A stretch of 64,000 nt of DNA from Roseiarcus sp963753135 (GTDB lineage Bacteria; Pseudomonadota; Alphaproteobacteria; Rhizobiales; Beijerinckiaceae): contig CAVWBA010000004.1 of NCBI GenBank assembly GCA_963753135.1, positions 124,001 through 188,000 on the forward strand, read 5' to 3'. The notes under the pieces are model-generated. The model had not been told where the DNA came from and made no database searches. It worked only from the letters and a program-made list of their open reading frames with translations. A program made the position numbers and the translations under genes. Positions 63,910 to 64,000 of this stretch are shown piece by piece; positions within the stretch are counted from its first letter, which is position 1; each line of letters starts with the position of its first letter.

Positions 63910-64000
63910 GAGCTTGCCTGAGAACAGGTCGGAAGAGAAATCGTCGGTTACGACTCGACTCGTCTCCCGAGGCCCCGGGTCTGCGCGGCAATGGCGACGC
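63904..64000 (-). CDS. Possible C-terminal end of a leftward gene, unidentified
   Basis: The reverse strand reads about 31 codons ending VVTDDFSSDLFSGKLA and TAA at 63904, with the hairpin across the stop. The ending looks protein-like and the position suits a gene running in from beyond the window, but nothing identifies it. Confidence 0.3.
   Translation of the reverse strand, partial: RRHCRADPGPRETSRVVTDDFSSDLFSGKLA

Overview
The window reads as a chromosomal segment of a high-GC alphaproteobacterial methylotroph or methanotroph (Hyphomicrobiales; Methylocystaceae/Beijerinckiaceae-like). The evidence is a lanthanide-type methanol dehydrogenase cluster (xoxF-xoxG-xoxJ), a large tetrahydromethanopterin (H4MPT)/methanofuran C1 island (fae, mtdB, mch, fhcBADC, mptG, an mfnB-folB fusion and several H4MPT-associated orphan families) and pqqBCDE. 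No mxaF, methane monooxygenase, rRNA, tRNA or CRISPR array was seen, so methane use itself is not shown.

Layout. 1-3.8 kb: a coenzyme F420 cluster (cofE plus four predicted F420-dependent oxidoreductases). 4.3-8.2 kb: mmsA, a methyltransferase and a LysR regulator. 8.6-12 kb: a cobalt-type nitrile hydratase operon, flanked by the lysR gene and a duplicate of its 3' end, facing a NiCoT cobalt transporter under a cobalamin riboswitch. 12-22 kb: short-chain dehydrogenases, a Rieske/desaturase pair, flavin enzymes, small exported proteins, tag, acuI and an IS66 remnant. 22.5-46.8 kb: the C1 island, with the xox cluster inside it and an unrelated-looking three-gene ExbB/MotA-like operon between mptG and fhc. 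46.8-56.7 kb: a NarX/NarL-type two-component pair, a TonB-dependent receptor, exbB-exbD-tonB and pqqBCDE in one direction. 57-64 kb: an IS110 remnant, minCDE, a Tat-exported cytochrome P450 with an outer-membrane protein, and ccmCDG.

How it fits together: XoxF (PQQ plus lanthanide) makes formaldehyde in the periplasm and passes electrons to XoxG. Fae, MtdB, Mch and Fhc take formaldehyde to formate in the cytoplasm on H4MPT and methanofuran, whose synthesis genes are interleaved. pqqBCDE supplies PQQ. The linked receptor/TonB machinery may supply a metal, plausibly lanthanide (inference). The Ccm genes serve cytochrome c maturation.

Caution on quality: at least nine conserved genes carry single-base frameshifts or in-frame stops (cofE, a PPOX-type gene, an SDR gene, mptG, fhcA, a citG-like gene, pqqE, the P450 gene, ccmG). 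So many lesions in genes expected to be essential for the physiology suggest residual sequencing or assembly errors for most of them. They are described as the sequence reads.
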